64,000 bases of DNA from contig NZ_CP053939.1 of the NCBI RefSeq assembly GCF_013267835.1, positions 1,054,001-1,118,000 of the forward strand, read 5' to 3'. The notes beneath the pieces were generated by a model that saw nothing but the letters and a program-made list of their open reading frames with translations, had not been told where the DNA came from and did not search any database. A program made the position numbers and the translations under genes. This DNA comes from Neisseria mucosa. Its GTDB lineage: Bacteria > Pseudomonadota > Gammaproteobacteria > Burkholderiales > Neisseriaceae. Below are positions 31,165 through 39,784 of the stretch, piece after piece (the first letter of the stretch is position 1; each line of letters begins with the position of its first letter).

Positions 31165-31539
31165 TTAATTTAAAACTTTTTCCAAGATTTCTTTAAGGTT
31201 TTCATCATCTTCATCCGAAGTTAATTTTTCTGAAATATTATGAAGACAATGTTCCAAATCAATAGCTAAGGCTACTTGGTTTTGATAGGATAATTTTGGA
31301 TAAAGTTCAAGTAAAACCCAATAAATGCATATACTATCATTTGAGTAAAAAATATTTGAAACGAATGGAAGTAATGTATCTTGTCGTTCTACAAAGATTT
31401 CGACAATTTCATTAAAAACAGGAAAGTTGGCATCTCCCAACCAACCTGAGAGCCACTCCCCCATCTCAATTAATTCCTCATCGTTACAGTCCTTAATTTT
31501 TTTGCAAGCCTTGATGTCAAACTTATCTTTAGGGCGCAT
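31165..31539 (-). CDS. DUF5071-like small cytoplasmic protein, possible orphan immunity gene
   Basis: I place the start at 31539, where GAGG lies six bases upstream, giving 124 residues (MRPKDKFDIKACKK...). No signal peptide or membrane segment is visible. The pattern of MRPKDK at the start, WLSGWLGDANFPVFNEIVEIF, then an Ile/Trp-Tyr helix region and an acidic C-terminal tail resembles DUF5071 proteins, some of which are thought to be immunity proteins of polymorphic toxins. The gene is much richer in A+T than its neighbours and no toxin is nearby, so a remnant of a toxin-immunity cassette is one reading; I cannot confirm function. Confidence 0.55.
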   Translation of the reverse strand: MRPKDKFDIKACKKIKDCNDEELIEMGEWLSGWLGDANFPVFNEIVEIFVERQDTLLPFVSNIFYSNDSICIYWVLLELYPKLSYQNQVALAIDLEHCLHNISEKLTSDEDDENLKEILEKVLN

Positions 31540-31843
31540 ATGATACCTCATTGTTTTATTAAGACTTACGAATACAGAATTGTAATGATTGATCTCAATT
31601 CTAGACAAATGATTATTCGTAATTCCTGTATCCTCAACAAATTTTCTCTGAAGTAAGAGTTATTTTGTGCAATTAAACTCCTACCCTGCAATAACTTGAA
31701 ACCCTATCCTGCATTTTACCTAAATCACAAATCCCAATTCTCTTTCAAAATCTATTCGCTATACGAAACAGATTCAATAAACAAAGGCCGTCTGAAAACC
31801 TATTTCCAAAGTTTTCAGACGGCCTTTATCTTAGACCAAACAA
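31540..31843. other. AT-rich gene-free spacer upstream of the DUF5071-like gene
   Basis: About 300 bases of low-GC sequence between the DUF5071-like start and the ileS stop. It presumably contains that gene's promoter. The only defined element is the ileS terminator at 31783-31828. Short open frames exist but none has coding character. Confidence 0.55.
31783..31828 (-). terminator. Inverted-DUS terminator of ileS
   Basis: AGGCCGTCTGAA (31785-31796) pairs with TTCAGACGGCCT (31814-31825). On the minus strand TTTGTTTATT follows. It lies 18 bases after the ileS stop. Confidence 0.8.
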
Positions 31844-34636
31844 TTAAGCGTAATGTCTGTCTTCGCCTTTACCGTCAACGTTGTCGGCACAACGTTTACA
31901 GATGGTTTCATGGCCTGCAACTGCGCCCACATCGTGGGTATAGTGCCAGCAGCGTTCGCATTTTTCGCCGTCGCTGGCTTTGGCGGTAACGGTAAGTTCA
32001 TCGCCTACTTTCACTTCGACTTTAGACACCAGCAAAGCAAAACGTAATTCTTCGCCCAAAGTGTTCAGATAGTCGGCAATTTCTTCCGGAGCCGTAATTT
32101 CGGCTTCTGCTTGCAATGAAGAACCAACGGTTTTGTCTGTACGCAAAGGCTCGATGGCGGCGGTTACGGCTTCGCGGGCTTCGCGGATTGCCGTCCATTT
32201 TTTCACCAGTTCGGTTTCGGCTTTTTCGTTGATGGGCGGGAATTCGTGCCAGGTGTGGAAGAGGACGCTGTCTTCTTCTCCGCCGCCGATGATGTCCCAC
32301 GCTTCTTCGCCGGTGAAGCACAAAATCGGTGCAATCAAGAGAACCAAGCTACGCGTGATATGGTACAGGGCGGTTTGCGCGCTGCGGCGGGCGTGGCTGT
32401 CGGCTTTGGTGGTGTAGAGGCGGTCTTTCAGGATGTCGAGGTAGAACGCGCCTAAATCCTCCGAGCAGAAAGAAACAATGTCTTTTACAGCAAAGTGGAA
32501 GGCGTAGCGAGGATAAAAGTCGCCTGCCAGACGCTCTTGCAGCTGACGTGCCAATACCAAGGCATAGCGGTCGATTTCCACCATGTCTGCCTGTTGCACG
32601 GCATCTTCAATAGGATTGAAGTCGCTGAGGTTGGCAAACAGGAAGCTCAAGGTGTTGCGGATACGGCGGTAGCTTTCAGTTACACGTTTGAGGATTTCTT
32701 TGGAAATCGACAATTCGCCGCTGTAATCGGTGGATGCCGCCCACAGGCGCAAAATGTCCGCGCCGAACTCGTTATACACTTCTTGCGGCGCGACGACGTT
32801 GCGGATAGATTTCGACATTTTGCGACCGTTTTGGTCAACCACGAAACCGTGGGTCAGCAGCTGTTTGTACGGCGCGCGCCCCATGGATGAGGCGCAACCG
32901 GTCAACATAGACGATTGGAACCAGCCGCGGTGTTGGTCGCTGCCTTCGAGGTAGAGGTCGGCGGGCCAGTCCAATTCTTCGCGCTGTTTCAAGACGGAGT
33001 AATGGGTCGAGCCGGAGTCGAACCATACGTCCATCGTGTCGGAAAGTTTGTCGTAGTTTTCGCAATCTTCCGCGCTCAACAATTCGCTTTTATCGAGTGA
33101 GAACCATGCCTCGATGCCTTTTTCTTCGATTTTCAGGGCAATTTTTTCCAAAAGCTCGGCGGAATTCGGATGCAGCTCGCCCGTTTCTTTGTGGACGAAG
33201 AAGGTCATTGGCGTGCCCCAGTAGCGTTGGCGCGAAACGACCCAGTCGGGGCGGCCTTCGATCATGGCTTCGAGGCGTGCGCGACCCCAAGACGGGAAGA
33301 ACTCGGTGTCGTCCACGGCTTTGATGGCTTTATCGCGCAGGGTTTTACCGTCGTTTCCGGCTTTGTCCATACCGACAAACCATTGGCCGGTTGCACGGTA
33401 AATCAACGGAGTTTTGTGCCGCCAGCAGTGTGCATAGCTGTGTTCGATTTTGCTGCTTGCCAAGAGGTTGCCGGTTTCTTCCAACCATTGCAGGATAACG
33501 GGATTAGCTTCCCAAACGCTCATGCCGGCAACACGCGGCGTTTCGCTGATGTATTTGCCTTCGGCATTTACAGGGTTGTAAAGTTCGATGCCGTATTTAT
33601 TGCAGACGGCATAGTCTTCCAAACCGTGCGCAGGCGCAGTATGCACCAAACCGGTACCGGCATCGGTAGTAACGTGGTCGCCGTTGAGCATGAGAATATC
33701 GCGTTCGAGGAACGGATGGTTCATATGCAGGTTTTCCAGCTTGTCGCCTGTGGTTTCTGCCAATACTTTCAGGTCGTCTGAAGTGAAGCCGTAACGTTTA
33801 AGCGCGTCTTCTGCCAAATCTTTGGCCAATACCAATTTGCCTTTAGGCGTATCAATCAGTTGATACACCACGTCTGCGCCAGCTGAAACAGCTTGGCTCG
33901 CAGGCAAAGTCCAAGGCGTGGTTGTCCAGATAACGGCAAACGCTTTGCCTTCGATGCCTGCCAAGCCGAATGCGGCGGCAAGCGCGGCAGTGTCTTTAAA
34001 CGGATAGGCAACGTCAATCGCAGGCGATACTTTGTCTTTATATTCCACTTCGGCTTCGGCCAATGAAGAGCCGCAGTCCAAGCAGAATTGAACCGGTTTC
34101 GCACCGCGGTAGAGATAGCCGGACTTGTAGATTTCACCTAGCATACGCACGGTATCAGCTTCGGTTTTGAAATCCATGGTCAGGTAAGGATTGTCCCAGT
34201 CGCCCAACACGCCCAAGCGGATAAAGTCTTTTTTCTGGCGGGCAATCTGTTCGGAGGCATATTCGCGGCACAATTCGCGGAAGCGCGCTTTAGGCATGTC
34301 TTTGCCGTGCAGTTTTTCTACCATCACTTCGATAGGCAAACCGTGGCAGTCCCAACCCGGTACATAAGGCGCGTCAAAACCGGCTTGGGTTTTGCTGCGG
34401 ATAATGATGTCTTTGAGGATTTTATTGACGGCATGACCGATGTGGATGTCGCCGTTGGCATACGGAGGACCGTCGTGCAGAATGAATTTCGGACGGCCTT
34501 TGGCGATTTCGCGCAGTTTTTGGTAGCGTTTTTGCTCGTACCAGCTTTTCAGCCATGCAGGCTCGCGCTTGGCAAGATTGCCTCGCATTGGAAACGGGCT
34601 CTCAAGCAGGTTTACGGTTTTACTGTAATCGGTCAT
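31844..34636 (-). CDS. ileS: Isoleucine-tRNA ligase
   Basis: Class I aminoacyl-tRNA synthetase charging tRNA(Ile), with an editing domain that clears valine. From the ATG at 34636 ([21 protein letters not shown]) the protein has 930 residues, the usual bacterial size. HIGH is in GDIHIGH, the KMSKS loop reads GRKMSKS, and the C-terminal zinc finger has CERCW and a later C-X2-C. The open frame continues 35 codons upstream to 34741, but those residues are not conserved in the family. ribF lies upstream on the same strand, as in many proteobacteria. Confidence 0.97.
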   Translation of the reverse strand: MTDYSKTVNLLESPFPMRGNLAKREPAWLKSWYEQKRYQKLREIAKGRPKFILHDGPPYANGDIHIGHAVNKILKDIIIRSKTQAGFDAPYVPGWDCHGLPIEVMVEKLHGKDMPKARFRELCREYASEQIARQKKDFIRLGVLGDWDNPYLTMDFKTEADTVRMLGEIYKSGYLYRGAKPVQFCLDCGSSLAEAEVEYKDKVSPAIDVAYPFKDTAALAAAFGLAGIEGKAFAVIWTTTPWTLPASQAVSAGADVVYQLIDTPKGKLVLAKDLAEDALKRYGFTSDDLKVLAETTGDKLENLHMNHPFLERDILMLNGDHVTTDAGTGLVHTAPAHGLEDYAVCNKYGIELYNPVNAEGKYISETPRVAGMSVWEANPVILQWLEETGNLLASSKIEHSYAHCWRHKTPLIYRATGQWFVGMDKAGNDGKTLRDKAIKAVDDTEFFPSWGRARLEAMIEGRPDWVVSRQRYWGTPMTFFVHKETGELHPNSAELLEKIALKIEEKGIEAWFSLDKSELLSAEDCENYDKLSDTMDVWFDSGSTHYSVLKQREELDWPADLYLEGSDQHRGWFQSSMLTGCASSMGRAPYKQLLTHGFVVDQNGRKMSKSIRNVVAPQEVYNEFGADILRLWAASTDYSGELSISKEILKRVTESYRRIRNTLSFLFANLSDFNPIEDAVQQADMVEIDRYALVLARQLQERLAGDFYPRYAFHFAVKDIVSFCSEDLGAFYLDILKDRLYTTKADSHARRSAQTALYHITRSLVLLIAPILCFTGEEAWDIIGGGEEDSVLFHTWHEFPPINEKAETELVKKWTAIREAREAVTAAIEPLRTDKTVGSSLQAEAEITAPEEIADYLNTLGEELRFALLVSKVEVKVGDELTVTAKASDGEKCERCWHYTHDVGAVAGHETICKRCADNVDGKGEDRHYA

Positions 34637-34774
34637 TTTTTGATCTCTATTGTTGCGGTATTTCGGTTTCAGACGGCCTGATTGCTCATTTTGAAAAGAA
34701 CAGGCCGTCTGAAAGAATTCAAAGGACTTATTGTAGCCCAATTGTCTTGATTTTATAAGCGTATAGAAGCGTTT

Positions 34775-35701
34775 CTATGGTTTCCAAACCTTTGCATCTT
34801 CCATATCTTGCAAAATTTGGGTTTTCAATGCTTCGATACTTTCAAATTTTTTCTCGTCTCGCAGTTTGTGCAGGAAGCGGACGAAGATGCGTTGTCCGTA
34901 CAAATCGCCGCTGAAATCGAACAGGTGGACTTCCAACTTTTGCGAGCGGTTGTTGCTGACAGTGGGGTTAAAACCAAAGCTGGCCACGCCTCGGCGCGTA
35001 CCGAATGCGCCGTCAGCTTCGACGACAAATACGCCGCTTAGCGCATAATGATACGGGGGAAGCTGGACGTTGGCAGTAGGCGCGTTGATGGTGCGGCCGA
35101 GCTTTTGCCCGTGCTTGACCTTGCCGCTTAACACGTAATCGTGCCCCAACAGTTTTTTGGCGTATTCCAACTTGCCGTCTGAAAGGGCTTGGCGGACGGC
35201 GGTACTGCTGGTGCGGATGTCTTCAACGATAACGGACGGTGTGCACTCGGTTTGCATATCGGGCTGTTGTGCCAAAAGTTCGAAACAGCCTTCCCGACCC
35301 GCACCGAAACGGAAATCATCGCCAATCAGCAGATAACGCGTATTGAGCGTTTTTCGCAAAAGCCGGTCGATAAACGCTTGTGCGCTCATCTCGGAGAAAG
35401 TTTGGTTAAAGCGCAAAACCCAAACGGCATCCACGCAGCCGGTTTCACGCAAAAGGCGCAGTTTGGTACGCAGCGGACTAATGCGGTAAGGCAGCTTTTT
35501 CCCGGCTTTACGCGCAAAAAACTCTTTGGGCTGAGGCTCAAAAATAACAACAACAACAGGCAGACCGCGCCGGTCTGCCTCTCGTTTGAGTTTTTGCAGG
35601 ATATGTTTGTGCCCGAGGTGTACACCGTCGAAGTTGCCGATGGTTACGGCGGCTCCTTGCGGAAATTGGGGCGGGTGTCGCTGTCCAAGCCAGATGTTCA
35701 T
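34775..35701 (-). CDS. ribF: Bifunctional riboflavin kinase/FAD synthetase
   Basis: Converts riboflavin to FMN and then FAD. The 308-residue protein has an N-terminal FAD synthetase domain with GNFDGVHLGHKHIL (the nucleotidyl-transferase HxGH motif), the DDFRFGAGREG block and EDIRTSSTAVRQAL. The C-terminal riboflavin kinase domain has the GRTINAPTANV and GVFVVEADG motifs and FLHKLRDEKKFESIEAL. It precedes ileS with a 138-base spacer that carries uptake sequences. Confidence 0.96.
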   Translation of the reverse strand: MNIWLGQRHPPQFPQGAAVTIGNFDGVHLGHKHILQKLKREADRRGLPVVVVIFEPQPKEFFARKAGKKLPYRISPLRTKLRLLRETGCVDAVWVLRFNQTFSEMSAQAFIDRLLRKTLNTRYLLIGDDFRFGAGREGCFELLAQQPDMQTECTPSVIVEDIRTSSTAVRQALSDGKLEYAKKLLGHDYVLSGKVKHGQKLGRTINAPTANVQLPPYHYALSGVFVVEADGAFGTRRGVASFGFNPTVSNNRSQKLEVHLFDFSGDLYGQRIFVRFLHKLRDEKKFESIEALKTQILQDMEDAKVWKP

Positions 35702-35766
35702 GGGTGGTGGGTAGTGTGTTTGAATAGGCGGCTATTGTAAACGTTATTGCCGTTTCAATAAACCTT

Positions 35767-35806
35767 AGGCCGTCTGAAACCAATAAATATATGCTTTCAG
35801 ACGGCC
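35767..35806 (-). terminator. Inverted-DUS terminator of the aromatic-tailed lipoprotein gene
   Basis: AGGCCGTCTGAA (35767-35778) pairs with TTCAGACGGCC (35796-35806), directly downstream of the minus-strand lipoprotein stop at 35825. Confidence 0.65.
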
Positions 35807-35824
35807 CTGAGGTTTGTTAATGCT

Positions 35825-36214
35825 TTACCACCACCAAGGATAACGGCCAAACGGATAACCCCAATCGTCGTAATAGCGATAGTAGCGGGCTTCGCGCAGC
35901 TGTTCTTGGGAAATATAGTTTTGCCATGCCATTTTGTAGCAGGCTTGGAACATCGGGTCGGAAACTTTGTCGATATATTTGAGGCGGAAGGCTTTTTGTT
36001 CCGCGGTTGCCACACCGGGTTTGCCTTCTTCGTCAAATTTGCGGCGGATCAGCGCGGCTGTTTCCTGATCGCATTGTGCGGCAAGATTGACTTGAAGATC
36101 CTGCTCATAGCGTTTCTGCGCTTGGGCGCGTGCGGCTTTTTGCTCGGGCGTGGTGGCGCAGGCGGCCAGCAATGCAACGGCGCAAAACAATAAGGTCAGA
36201 CGGAGAGGATTCAT
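35825..36214 (-). CDS. Small lipoprotein with Tyr/Trp-rich C-terminus, unknown function
   Basis: A 129-residue protein with a lipoprotein signal peptide ending in LLAAC (Cys19). The mature part is mostly helical and charged (residues 20-100, with Cys48 and Cys92 that could form a disulfide). The last 20 residues are strikingly aromatic: RYYRYYDDWGYPFGRYPWWW. I do not recognise a family. It is a single-gene unit divergent from the DUF1275 gene. Confidence 0.75.
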   Translation of the reverse strand: MNPLRLTLLFCAVALLAACATTPEQKAARAQAQKRYEQDLQVNLAAQCDQETAALIRRKFDEEGKPGVATAEQKAFRLKYIDKVSDPMFQACYKMAWQNYISQEQLREARYYRYYDDWGYPFGRYPWWW

Positions 36215-36374
36215 CGGATGTTTCCTTATGTTTATATCTTTCTATTAATGTACGCCCTCATTGTGTAATGGGCAAGTGTGGCAACTTGGGAACACTTTAG
36301 ATTATTTGTTCTTATCGGCAGACAGTTGCATATAAAATACACCCTGTATGAATGTTTAACTCCAAACCCACTCA

Positions 36375-37250
36375 ATGAACGCTGACAAACCGCCCCACTC
36401 CTACCGATTGCGCCACCACAGGCAACACACGCCGCCGTTTTGGCAGGCGGATCGCCCATATCTGCACGAACACAATATTTCCGATGCCCGTTTCAGACGG
36501 CTGGGCTACATCATGGCCTTTCTTGCCGGTGCGATTAATGCAGGGGGATTCTTTGCTTTTGCGCGCTATATTTCCCACGTAACCGGCTCCATGTCTCTTT
36601 TGGCTGATGTACTGTATCTCCAAGACTGGTGGTCTGCCGCGGTGACTTTCATCAGCGTGTTGTGTTTTGTTGCCGGTGCCGCGCATTCGGGTTGGGTGAT
36701 TTTATGGACGCAGCAGATGCGTTTCCGTGGCAGCTTTGGGTTTTCCATGTGGCTGGAAGCAGTTTATCTGTTGATATTCGGTTGGTTTGGTATTGCTGCG
36801 ATGGAGTGGGATTTTGGCGGCTCTGATTTTATTATGCCGTCTTTGGCATTGTTTTTATTGTGTTTTATTATGGGTATGCACAATACGGTTATCACGCTTC
36901 TTTCCGGCGGCGCCATCCGTTCCACCCACATGACCGGCACGGCGACCGACTTGGGCATTGAAATCTCACGCGCGCTTTATTACTCCAAACAGCATCATCC
37001 GCGCCTACCACACGTCCGCGTCAACAAACCGAAAATGTGGCTTTTAAGCGGCTTGATGCTGTCGTTTTTGCTGGGCGGCGTGGTTGGCGCATGGGGTTAT
37101 CATCTGGTCGGCCATCATTTCGCCCTGCCCGTTTCCGCCGTTTTGCTCATACTGGGTGCAGGTTCGGTGGGATACGACGTCAAAGTCAGATTGAAATGGG
37201 CATTCGTCAACTGGTATCGCCGCAAGCAGAAAAAACGGAAGAAACTGTAA
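36375..37250 (+). CDS. DUF1275 (YoaK) family membrane protein
   Basis: A 291-residue integral membrane protein with about six helices. DUF1275 features are visible: MAFLAGAINAGGFFAF, a following THMTG-type segment (SHVTGSMSLLADVL), HNTVITLLSGGAIRSTHMTGTATDLGIEI, and the C-terminal VGAWGYHLVGHHFALPVSAVLLI. The N-terminal 40 residues are hydrophilic and His-rich (HSYRLRHHRQH). The biochemical function of this family is unknown. It is monocistronic with no obvious neighbours of related role. Confidence 0.82.
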   Translation: MNADKPPHSYRLRHHRQHTPPFWQADRPYLHEHNISDARFRRLGYIMAFLAGAINAGGFFAFARYISHVTGSMSLLADVLYLQDWWSAAVTFISVLCFVAGAAHSGWVILWTQQMRFRGSFGFSMWLEAVYLLIFGWFGIAAMEWDFGGSDFIMPSLALFLLCFIMGMHNTVITLLSGGAIRSTHMTGTATDLGIEISRALYYSKQHHPRLPHVRVNKPKMWLLSGLMLSFLLGGVVGAWGYHLVGHHFALPVSAVLLILGAGSVGYDVKVRLKWAFVNWYRRKQKKRKKL

Positions 37251-37468
37251 AAAACTTTGCTTGTTATTTCACGACAAAACGGCCAAGCTGCCAGAAAAAT
37301 GCAGAAATGCTTCAGAATTATGTTAACTGGCAAATATTTTCGTAATATCGGGTTAAACCCATTCTTTTGCGTTTCGGATATTGGGTATCATAAATCCGTA
37401 ATGACCCACGCGGTTTTTATTCATTTTTTTCAGACGGCCCGAGCCGTCATCTAAAAAGAGGATACGAC

Positions 37469-38149
37469 ATGAAATTCTTGAAACCCCTGACCGTTATTGC
37501 CACTGCGATTCCTTTGGCGCTCACCGGCTGTGTGACCGATCCTGTTACCGGCCAACAATCCGCCAGCAAAACCGCCATGTACGGCTTGGGCGGTGCGGCT
37601 GTTTGCGGCATCGTCGGTGCGCTGACCCACGGCGGCAAAGGCGCGCGTAACTCTGCATTGGCTTGTGGTGCAGTAGGTGCCGGTATCGGCGGTTACATGG
37701 ACTACCAAGAGAAAAAACTGCGTCAAAGCCTGGCCAATACCAACATCGAAGTTGAACGTCAAGGCAACCAAATCAAACTGGTTATGCCTGAAAACGTAAC
37801 CTTCGCTACTGGCAGCGCTGCCTTGAGCGGCCAAGCTCAAAGCGCCTTGTCTGCGGCTGCACAAACTTTGGTTCAATATCCTGATACGACTTTGACCATC
37901 AACGGCCATACCGACAATACCGGTAACGACGCCATCAACGAGCCATTGTCTCGCAACCGCGCCGAATCTGTTGCCACCTTCCTGCAATCCCGCGGCGTAA
38001 GCAGCACCCGTTTGAGCACTTTCGGTTACGGTTCCCGTCAACCCATCGCTTCCAACGCCACTGTTGAAGGCCGCGCACAAAACCGCCGCGTTGAAATCTT
38101 GATCAACCCTGACCAACGCGCCATTGATGCCGCTAAAAAACAAATGTAA
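37469..38149 (+). CDS. OmpA-family peptidoglycan-binding lipoprotein (YiaD-like)
   Basis: Outer-membrane lipoprotein that probably ties the outer membrane to peptidoglycan. The 226-residue precursor has a signal peptide ending LTGC (Cys21). A glycine-zipper segment follows (GLGGAAVCGIVGALTHGG and GAVGAGIGGYMDYQEK). The C-terminal OmpA-like domain (about 100-215) has the conserved NGHTDNTGNDAINEPLSRNRAESVATFL and GSRQPIASNATVEGRAQNRRVEI blocks with the peptidoglycan-contacting Asp and Arg. The arrangement matches E. coli YiaD. An AGAGG ribosome site lies upstream. Confidence 0.9.
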   Translation: MKFLKPLTVIATAIPLALTGCVTDPVTGQQSASKTAMYGLGGAAVCGIVGALTHGGKGARNSALACGAVGAGIGGYMDYQEKKLRQSLANTNIEVERQGNQIKLVMPENVTFATGSAALSGQAQSALSAAAQTLVQYPDTTLTINGHTDNTGNDAINEPLSRNRAESVATFLQSRGVSSTRLSTFGYGSRQPIASNATVEGRAQNRRVEILINPDQRAIDAAKKQM

Positions 38150-38489
38150 TCCGACATCTGTCTGATTCCCATACTTAAGGCCGTCTGAAATTTCAGACGG
38201 CCTTTTTCTTTGTAGATTTTGTTTGCAATTTCTCCTCCTCAATCCAATCCATCATAAAATTTATTCCTTTATTAACAAGACTTTTCAATTTTTTCTTTAA
38301 AAAAACTGTATTAATACTCTAATTTTTACACTAACTTAGAGTATAATTCCTAAAATTTTAAAAACACGCCTCATGCCGTCTGAAAAACGGCGGCGAAAAA
38401 CACACTTATTTATATACACATCAGTCCGTTATCCAATCCATTTCATAGGATTTCAGACGGCACCATCCAGAATCTATGAAGGAGCATTC
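38150..38489. other. Spacer with terminator and an inverted repeat over a -10-like box
   Basis: This 340-base region lacks a gene. It begins with the OmpA-like gene's inverted-DUS terminator (38178-38207). An inverted repeat, ACTCTAA (38316-38322) and TTAGAGT (38336-38342), abuts a perfect TATAAT (38342-38347). Two uptake sequences follow, at about 38373 and 38450. The TATAAT and repeat are likely the control region of the nitronate monooxygenase-like gene at 38490. Confidence 0.5.
38178..38207 (+). terminator. Inverted-DUS terminator of the OmpA-like lipoprotein gene
   Basis: AGGCCGTCTGAA (38178-38189) and TTCAGACGGCCT (38192-38203) with a two-base gap, followed by T residues. Confidence 0.85.
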
Positions 38490-39662
38490 ATGCAAAACAA
38501 CTTTGACCCATTGATTATCCGTGACAAATCACTGATTCCCGTCGTACAGGGCGGCATGGGTGTAGGCGTTTCCGCATCAAAACTCTCCAGCGCAGTTGCA
38601 CGCGAAAACGGCGTGGGTACCATCGCCAGCGTCGATTTGCGCCACTTGCATGAAGATTTGCTGGCCGAATCGAAAATCAATTCCAGCGAAGAAAAATACA
38701 CCCGCCTCAACTGCATCGCGCTTGACCGCGAAATCAAAAAAGCCAAAGCCGATTCAGAAGGCAAAGGCATGATTGCCGTCAACGTCATGAAAGCCGTAAA
38801 AGACCATGCCGCCTACGTCCGTCAGGCCTGCGAATCCGGCGCAGACGCGATTGTGATGGGCGCGGGTTTGCCTTTGGATCTGCCTGAAATGGCAGAGGGC
38901 TACCACAAAGATGTTGCCCTTTTCCCTATTTTGTCCGAGTCACGCGGTATCAATATCGTTTTGAAACGTTGGATGAAAAAAGGCATCTTGCCTGATGCCA
39001 TCGTTATCGAACACCCAGCCCATGCAGCCGGCCACTTGGGTGCGGCAACCGTTGACGGCGTGAACGATGCCAAATTCGAGTTCAAACGCGTTATTGAAGA
39101 AACATTTGAAGTATTCAAAAACTTGGGCTTGGAAAGCGAAAAAATCCCGTTGGTACTCGCCGGCGGTATGGCAAACTTTGAAAAAGTCAAAACAGCCTTG
39201 AAAAACTGGGGCGCATCCGCCGTCCAAATCGGTACCGCATTTGCCGTAACCGAAGAAGGCGATGCCCACATCAACTTCAAAAAAACCCTGGCCGGTGCAG
39301 AAACCGAAAAAGTGGTTGAATTCATGTCTGTCGCCGGTTTGCCTGCACGCGGCGTGCGCACCAAATTCCTGGATAGCTACATCAAACGCGAAGCCAAATT
39401 GCAAGCCAACGCCAAAAACGATCCGCGCCGTTGCACCCAAGGCCTGAACTGCCTGACCAGCTGCGGCCTGCGTGACGGTTTGGCCAAAGCCGGTCAATTC
39501 TGTATCGATATCCAACTTTCCGCCGCATTCCGCGGCGAAGTCGATAAAGGCCTGTTTTTCCGCGGTAAAGACCCGCTGCCTTTTGGCAATGCCATCCGTA
39601 CGGTTCAAGAAACCATTCAATATCTCTTAAACGGTTCCTTGCCTGCCGTCCCTGCCAAATAA
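38490..39662 (+). CDS. Nitronate monooxygenase / FMN-dependent 2-nitropropane dioxygenase family protein
   Basis: A TIM-barrel flavoenzyme related to nitronate monooxygenase and to FabK-type enoyl-ACP reductase. The start at 38490 follows AAGGAG by five bases, giving 390 residues. Flavin-binding features include VVQGGMGVGVSASKLSSAVARENGVGTIAS, HPAHAAGHLGA with the family's catalytic-region His, and VLAGGMANFEKVKTAL and GASAVQIGTAFAVTEE for phosphate binding. A C-terminal extension holds RRCTQGLNCLTSCGL, a cysteine cluster not typical of classic enzymes. The substrate is unknown; detoxification of nitronates is the family default. Confidence 0.85.
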   Translation: MQNNFDPLIIRDKSLIPVVQGGMGVGVSASKLSSAVARENGVGTIASVDLRHLHEDLLAESKINSSEEKYTRLNCIALDREIKKAKADSEGKGMIAVNVMKAVKDHAAYVRQACESGADAIVMGAGLPLDLPEMAEGYHKDVALFPILSESRGINIVLKRWMKKGILPDAIVIEHPAHAAGHLGAATVDGVNDAKFEFKRVIEETFEVFKNLGLESEKIPLVLAGGMANFEKVKTALKNWGASAVQIGTAFAVTEEGDAHINFKKTLAGAETEKVVEFMSVAGLPARGVRTKFLDSYIKREAKLQANAKNDPRRCTQGLNCLTSCGLRDGLAKAGQFCIDIQLSAAFRGEVDKGLFFRGKDPLPFGNAIRTVQETIQYLLNGSLPAVPAK

Positions 39663-39679
39663 ACGCGTCAACACTCAAA

Positions 39680-39725
39680 AGGCCGTCTGAAAAACATTCA
39701 AACCCTGTTTTCAGACGGCCTTTTT
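39680..39725 (+). terminator. Inverted-DUS terminator of the nitronate monooxygenase-like gene
   Basis: AGGCCGTCTGAA (39680-39691) pairs with TTCAGACGGCCT (39710-39721), followed by a T run. Confidence 0.85.
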
Positions 39726-39784
39726 GTCCCAATCCATCTAAAAAATGCTAAGATTATCGCCTGAATTTATCCAGCAGAAACATC

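Noticed and set aside
34637..34741. N-terminal extension of IleS to 34741
   Set aside because: The extra residues are not found in the family, and the extension crosses uptake sequences in the spacer; [10 protein letters not shown] at 34636 is the usual start.
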